A program made the position numbers and the translations under genes. 6,069 nt of DNA from Bacillota bacterium (GTDB lineage Bacteria; Bacillota; Desulfitobacteriia; Desulfitobacteriales; JAJXUE01): contig JAJYNB010000094.1 of assembly GCA_021786555.1 (NCBI GenBank), forward strand, positions 1 through 6,069, read 5' to 3'. Below, piece by piece: positions 5,895 through 6,069 of this stretch (its first letter is position 1; the number at the start of each line of letters is the position of its first letter). The notes under the pieces were generated by a model. That model did not search any database. It saw only the letters and a program-made list of their open reading frames with translations, and was not told the origin of the DNA.

Positions 5895-6069
5895 CCCGAG
5901 GCCGCAAGACCTAATCCTGGGTTAGTATGGGCAACTGCCAGAAATGAGCGGCGGTTCTCCCACGCCTCAAATACAAAGCCGGCCCTTCCGTCTTCCTTGC
6001 CGTACTGCAGTGTACGCTTCTGGTGCCGGCAGGGCCGGCTTCGTGCGTTGGCTGTTTTTGTACGCCACT
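5895..6069. other. Structured GC-rich intergenic stretch, possible repeat
   Basis: No gene on the plus strand is supported. The stretch is rich in inverted repeats. On the minus strand one frame stays open from the window edge to a TAA at 5891-5893 (58 codons, containing YGKEDGRAGF and AHTNPGLGLAASG), but a second minus frame is also open for over 50 codons. This suggests GC-biased sequence or a repeat more than a gene. The sequence gave an impression of a dispersed clostridial intergenic repeat that is often miscalled as small hypothetical genes; this is from memory and unverified. Confidence 0.4.
5976..6041 (+). terminator. Long hairpin, possible terminator of the VanW gene
   Basis: AAGCCGGCCC (5976-5985) and GGGCCGGCTT (6032-6041) are perfect 10-base inverted arms. 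Inside the 46-base loop is a second perfect stem, CGTAC (6001-6005) with GTACG (6012-6016). There is no T-run right after the outer stem; TTTTT appears only at 6055-6059. The hairpin is therefore stable but not a textbook intrinsic terminator, and it starts about 80 bases after the stop codon. It may instead be part of a structured repeat. Confidence 0.35.

Overview
The window looks like ordinary chromosome from a spore-forming, moderate-GC clostridial Firmicute, most like the Peptococcaceae (Desulfotomaculum/Pelotomaculum type). This is inferred from strong AGGAGG-type ribosome binding sites, frequent TTG starts, a stand-alone EF-G2-like factor, a VanW/YoaR-type envelope protein and an isoaspartyl dipeptidase. 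No sequence search was possible, so the genus is only a suggestion.

Layout from left to right. (1) 2-334: the C-terminal end of an isoaspartyl dipeptidase gene (iadA), plus strand, cut by the window edge. (2) 372-590: rpmE (ribosomal protein L31, zinc-binding form), minus strand and convergent with iadA. It has its own promoter (632-662) and a terminator in the narrow gap before iadA. (3) 671-766: a palindromic dispersed repeat, copy 1. (4) 892-2916: an EF-G2-type elongation factor gene starting at TTG, followed by a strong intrinsic terminator (2930-2964). (5) 3071-3162: copy 2 of the same repeat, inverted relative to copy 1. (6) 3247-4245: a metallo-beta-lactamase-fold hydrolase with a complete metal-binding set and a C-terminal helical tail. 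(7) 4353-5894: a membrane-anchored VanW-domain protein with YoaR-like peptidoglycan-binding segments. (8) 5895-6069: a GC-rich, strongly structured stretch with no convincing gene, containing a 10-bp inverted repeat.

The genes do not form an obvious operon. rpmE is monocistronic and divergent from the EF-G gene. The EF-G gene ends in its own terminator, and 107 bases separate the hydrolase from the VanW gene. Two genes concern translation (rpmE, EF-G2), one isopeptide-damage or peptide turnover (iadA), one the cell envelope (VanW), and the hydrolase substrate is unknown. I found no clear novel multi-gene system. The most unusual material is non-coding: the inverted pair of ~92-96 bp palindromic repeats bracketing the EF-G gene, the structured 3' region, and a hairpin plus TATAAT-containing motif before the VanW gene.
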